NCBI GenBank assembly: GCA_900239685.1
Contig: OENT01000010.1
Coordinates: 248,001-312,000, forward strand
Reading direction: 5' to 3'
DNA from: Rotaria macrura
Lineage: Eukaryota; Rotifera; Eurotatoria; Philodinida; Philodinidae
Length of the DNA stretch: 64,000 nt
The translations under genes were made by a program, and so were the position numbers. Every line of letters starts with the position of its first letter. The stretch's first letter is position 1. The notes beneath the pieces are model-generated. The model had not been told where the DNA came from, searched no databases, and saw only the letters and a list, made by a program, of their open reading frames with translations. Shown here piece by piece: positions 59,701 to 64,000 of this stretch.

Positions 59701-62700
59701 GTCTATGAAAAGGTTGCTAGCGTAGGTTTTATCAAATAGAAATTTGAAACATGAAAGAAGGGATTAATCATAGTTTATGATTCGTACTAATGTACGCGAA
59801 TGATGTGAGATATAAATCTTCATGCATATTAATTTGAAGGTTAAGATACTCCTGGAAGAGTAACGCTTGATAAAAAATACAGTGAATGTGAATGAGATGT
59901 AAAGGACAAGTATCGTAATAACATCGTTTTGAATATTGATGACTCGGAAAGAAAATGTTCGATAGAATAAGCAAACATGGTTTTGTTTCATAAAATTCGG
60001 TATTATTATATTCATCACAATTTACAAGAATTGAATTTAAACTTTTTGAATATATTTATATGATAAAAATTAATACATTTGAGTATTTTTTAACTAACGA
60101 AGATCTCCTTATGTTTTAAACGTTTCAATGACGATCATCAAGGATTAATAGATAGGAATTGTTGTTAAAGGATTCTTACTATTGGTAATATGTAGTCGTG
60201 ACATGAAATTTTTACTGATTCTACCATACATATTATCGGTAAGATGTGAGAAAAAATCATCATTCATAGATACACGATCGAAAAACATCTCAAATGTTTT
60301 TACATATCTTACTTTCACTCTGATATCTTCATTTAAGCAAAGTGACCGGTCAGAACACAATTGAGAAATAATCATGCGAATTAAAGATAAATTCCATACA
60401 TGAAAAATTGTCTAGTTAAATCAATAGCTTGATTTAAGCCTTCATATGACTATGGGTAGTATTTTTCGTCTAAGTTCAACCATTCGAAATCGTTATACAT
60501 ATGAAACAGCAACTTGTAATTATCTCGCTGTATTACTCTCTTGAATCACATTGTAACGACTGATCTACTCTCGTTTTTGTGTACTCAAAAAGTGAGTACA
60601 CTGTAGAATCGGTCATTGTGTCCGGTCGTCCGTTAACACGATAACTCTTTACAAATACATTCGATTGAGCTGAAATTTTGTGCACAGAATTGTCTCGTGA
60701 ATATCTCGGTTGAGTTCGAAGATGAGAAGGATCCGGCAAGAAATGGCTGAGTTATCGAAAAAATTGTCGCTGTTCACCAAACAATCACTGAGGTTGGGGT
60801 ACAGGGAGTTTTTCAAAAAAACATTTTTTCCTCAGAGTTATCCACAACGTGTATAAATCAACTCAGTTTTTAACGCTGATTTCGAATCTGATATTAGTTT
60901 TGAACCAGATCGAGCATTCGAAAGGAACATAGCTTGAAAAAGGTCTCGAAATAAACAAAAACTGCATCCCGAAACGAAATTGCCTAGATCTGTCTGAGAT
61001 GATCAGTAGTTTTGGAGTTTCCCAAAAAGGTTTACCAAGATACTTCTTCCGTACACACATTCTAGAATGACTGATTTGTCTCATTCACTTTTTGAAGTAC
61101 ACATAACTTTCGGACATAAGTCCGAAGTTTTCACATTTATTTTCCTATAGATCAATTGAATTTTTCATTGTACATCTGATACCCTTAGAATAGATTAATC
61201 AGAAATGAAAAAATAAAACATCGATGAAACTGTGAAATAAATGCTTGCATATGTATTTGTTTGAATAAAATAAACACATCGACTGAGACTATCAAAATGA
61301 TATTCAAGTTCAAAATTAGAAGGCCTTCATTATAGTACACTACACGTTACCGGAGGCAAATCATGAGAGTATCCCACTGATTGTTTTCATTACATTCTAA
61401 TCGATTGGTTCATATCCCGCACATCCACTAGAGCAAGTTTGAATAGATAGGATAAAATTTTGTTTTCTTTCTGTATGTAGGAATGCAAAAATAAAACAGC
61501 TCTTCAACGTCACTATGCTGTTGGACACGGTATAATGTTTCGATCAGGTAGTCCACGGCCATTTTCAAAACCACGTAATACATTTGCATTATTTACAACG
61601 CCATTATCACGTGCTGTTCGTCCATTATGTCCAATACGACGTCTTGCACGTCGTCCAACACAAAGTATTGATATAAGTGACATACGCAATAAATGGGAAA
61701 CACATATTAATGAAAAATCGAAAGAAGATATTCGCAATACGTGTACACGTCTCCGTGATGTATATGAAAAAGGAAAAGAACGTTATAAAGGTGTTCATTT
61801 AAATGATTTATTTCCATTTAAAAATGAAAATAATGAAATGAAAACACTTGATGATTTCATGCCGAAATTCGAAGAAAAAGTGTACAATGAAAATGAAACT
61901 AATTTAGCCATGCGTTATCCGAAAATTCAAGAGGATTCAAGTGAATTTTATGCACAATTTACTCATACGAATTTGAGTATAATGAAAAAACGACCTTACG
62001 AATCGAATGAGAGTTCAAATGAAGGTAACCAAAATCAATACTCCAAAACAAACAAAAGAATTTTAATATTAATATATATATATTTATGAATACGCTTTTT
62101 CTTCTAGGTCCATCACCAAAACGAACATTAATAAGTCGACAAAATTTGATCAAAACAAAGTCACCGGTAAAAATCTCTTTATGATTAGTTTTTTTTCTCT
62201 AATGGAATATTTTATGATAGAGATGAAGGACAAAAAAAAAGAGCGAACATCAATTTTTCTTCTCACACTCACTCAACCTTGAAAAAACAGAATTAATCTT
62301 CTAAAATAGAAAGTGTGTAGACAAAAGAAAAAAAAATAAACAAAAGGAGGACGATTAGGCGACAGTTGGTTTTGCTTTCCTAGGCCAATGATTAACGTAT
62401 AGATACTACGACTGTCATGTGATGTCGTTCTTTTCTCTCTCGAAGAAGAAGAATTAATAATCAGCTACTCGAGTCAATATAACCGAATAGAAATCATCAA
62501 AAACTGTAGATAGAAAAGAAATCATAATGAATAACATAATCCATCATTATGACAAAAGAATAAACGCGAACTTAATCAATATTTAATAGGTTATGGTTAC
62601 AATTTTAAAAATTTTCTCTTTATAGAGTAATGTTAAATTATCTCGATCACGCGCTTACACTGTACCTTTTATTGATCGTAAGTTAAATTACAATTTGACT

Positions 62701-62975
62701 ATATACATATATGTATATATATATACTTACATATATATTATATTCTTGTATTTGCTTAGCTCCGGATGGAATTTATTTACGTGTAACAAAAGATATCAAG
62801 TAAAATATAACTATTTATTTTACTGAAGGATATCTAATGTGAATTTATGTTTTCTAGACGTTTGCGAAAAGAAATTCCTCAAAAAGAAATTCGTCGCATT
62901 GCACGTGCACCATGGAAAAAGCTCAATACAAATTTTGTCTCGTATATTGACGATGACATAGTTATACTTGATTAA
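56753..62975 (+). CDS. MTA1: Metastasis-associated (MTA) family NuRD subunit, 724 aa, 18 exons
   Basis: Exons: 56753-56780, 56844-56911, 57670-57769, 57832-58082, 58144-58279, 58355-58442, 58499-58598, 58661-58849, 58913-59046, 59112-59182, 59262-59378, 59442-59459, 59522-59583, 61481-62024, 62108-62166, 62626-62677, 62760-62799 and 62858-62975. All phases close. Domain order is MTA-like. A BAH domain opens with MYRVGDYVYFEG and [19 protein letters not shown]2 contains [16 protein letters not shown] contains [20 protein letters not shown] and [20 protein letters not shown] finger follows (CESC then [18 protein letters not shown]). The MTA C-terminal region ([15 protein letters not shown]) ends VILD, like the vertebrate IVIED end. 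MTA proteins dimerise HDAC1/2 and recruit RBBP4/7 in NuRD. Unusual points are an 18-nt microexon at 59442-59459 and a C2H2 finger after the GATA finger. MTA1, 2 and 3 cannot be told apart. Confidence 0.95.
56912..57669 (+). other. 0.76-kb intron 2 of the MTA gene
   Basis: Intron starting with the donor GTTTGT. It holds a chance ORF (57070-57339) without family features and nothing else that I can support. Confidence 0.7.
58608..58629. repeat. AT microsatellite in an MTA intron
   Basis: An (AT)n run between exons 7 and 8. Confidence 0.85.
60574..61108. mobile_element. Candidate MITE-like insertion in the 1.9-kb MTA intron
   Basis: The left end reads TGTGTACTCAAAAAGTGA and the right end, reverse-complemented, TGTGTACTTCAAAAAGTGA; they differ by one inserted T, giving ~19-bp inverted termini about 535 bp apart. 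The left terminus is itself a 9-bp hairpin (GTGTACTCA/TGAGTACAC). Inside is a GC-richer stretch (GTCCGGTCGTCCGTTAACAC). No transposase and no clear target-site duplication are seen, so the element call is tentative. Confidence 0.45.
62697..62742. repeat. TATA-rich microsatellite in the penultimate MTA introns
   Basis: Imperfect (AT)n with ATATATGTATAT-type palindromic steps in the intron before exon 17. Confidence 0.8.
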
Positions 62976-64000
62976 AATCAATGTGCGTATTTTTTGTATA
63001 TAATCATATTCAATTTTTTTCTTCTCTTTCGAATTCGATTGTTCAATTTAAAAAAATCAAGAAACGAAATTCTAAAAAAAAATTTACAAAAAAAAATGAT
63101 CCTATCCCAGAACAATCTTTTCAATAAGAAAGAAAACCAAAGAAGTTCTTGTTGTAGTTGTTATGACTGACTTTTGTGCGTGTGTTTGTGTGTCTGTGTC
63201 TCATACTTGTTCTTGTCTTCTTTTCATTCGTAACAGACGTAAAATGTGTATGTGAAGATAAACTACAAGTTCATTGATCATTTCTTCTGTTATTATTCAT
63301 TTAAAAATTTTTTGTGCTCTTCTTTCCTCGTTTTTTTCTTTCTTCTAAAAGATCTTGCGGAAATAAAAAAAAAACAATTGATTTCTTTGTCATTTTTTTT
63401 CTTCTTCTCTAAAGTCTCTTAGCGATTTCTACGTGAGTGAACATCTAAGTTAAACGTCATCAATTGAGAAATAATGAGAAATACTTGCCTTTTCTTTTTT
63501 TTTCTACTATCCATTGTGCGATTATATGCAGAAGTCCTATTGCAGTAGAGTAGAAGAATAGCGAGAAAAAAAAACAAATAATTACAAATAGAACGATGGA
63601 TTAAGTGAGTGCTCAAATATTTCTTACATCGATTTGATCGATATTAATTTCAAGTGGTGAGCATTAACCTTTCGACAAATGTAGAACAAAATTAAAAATT
63701 TAAATATCCATTTTTTTTCTATTCGAGAAAAGAAAATTGATTTATTACGAGAAAAAATACGATCGAAATGACCGATTTATGACTTTTTGAGATCGAGAAC
63801 ACCACTACATGCTGGTTACAACTTGTGCATCGTCATGAATCTATGTATGTTGTAATAATGTCGGACACAAGTATATATGTTGACACGAATCGATTAGAAA
63901 CGATCGTGTGTAGGAGAGATAAGTAACGATCATTGTTGATGTATTTTTTTCTAGATGATCCTTTTTACTCTTTATTATCATCCTATTGTAAAACGTTGAT
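62976..64000. other. MTA 3' flank
   Basis: About 1 kb of pyrimidine-rich and A-rich DNA after the MTA stop codon. It presumably holds the 3' UTR and poly(A) site. I see no further gene before the window ends. Confidence 0.55.

Noticed and set aside
61513..61737. Minus-strand 74-codon ORF opposite the MTA C-terminal exon
   Set aside because: Mirror frame of a well-supported coding exon.

Overview
The window is animal (metazoan) nuclear DNA, very AT-rich. Protein genes are split by mostly 50-80 bp GT-AG introns with a few kilobase-sized ones, and the proteins include a calponin-family muscle protein, a MARVEL-type tetraspan, GM130, PSF1, ABCF2 and an MTA/NuRD subunit. AT-richness, tiny introns and several enzyme or transporter genes of types commoner in fungi, plants and bacteria than in animals suggest a rotifer, most likely bdelloid. 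That placement is inference; no marker gene proves it. Exon coordinates below were read by eye from splice sites, frame continuity and protein resemblance, and could be a few bases off.

Layout. 0.06-2 kb: a small unknown ORF and a six-exon four-TM MARVEL-like gene, both on minus. 2-5.5 kb: no gene seen. 5.5-8.4 kb: a divergent pair, an FAD-dependent oxidoreductase (minus) and an intronless FMN-dependent 2-hydroxyacid oxidase (plus) ending in the peroxisomal signal SKL. 9.9-12.5 kb: an N-formylglutamate-amidohydrolase-like gene (minus) whose intron carries a hAT-type MITE. 12.8-20.3 kb: a five-exon, 1058-aa double-FUSC-like transporter (minus); its largest intron holds a 421-bp perfect inverted repeat. 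21.0-22.4 kb: a transgelin/Mp20 gene (plus) with two alternative first coding exons. 22.4-27.2 kb: gene-poor, with a 20-G run. 27.2-35.4 kb: ABCF2 (minus, 11 exons) with a plus-strand InaF-motif gene nested in its 4.2-kb intron. 35.55-36.16 kb: GINS1/PSF1 (minus). 36.6-46.2 kb: GOLGA2/GM130 (minus, at least 22 exons) with a possible plus-strand nested gene in a 3.6-kb intron. 46.2-56.7 kb: repeat-rich, with a stop-interrupted frame, a foldback element, a decayed multi-exon gene, a diverged inverted repeat and a tRNA-like sequence. 56.7-63.0 kb: an 18-exon MTA-family gene (plus).

The genes form no single pathway. The two oxidoreductases share a 264-bp divergent promoter and may be co-expressed in oxidative, partly peroxisomal metabolism. 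Together with the amidohydrolase and the transporter they make a catabolic or detoxification-flavoured block at 5-20 kb. The 27-63 kb part is conserved eukaryotic housekeeping: ribosome-associated ABC-F ATPase, replicative helicase cofactor, Golgi tether and chromatin remodeller subunit. The most unusual structures are the perfect 421-bp intronic hairpin, the two nested plus-strand genes, the alternative starts of the transgelin gene, and the mobile-element footprints in introns.
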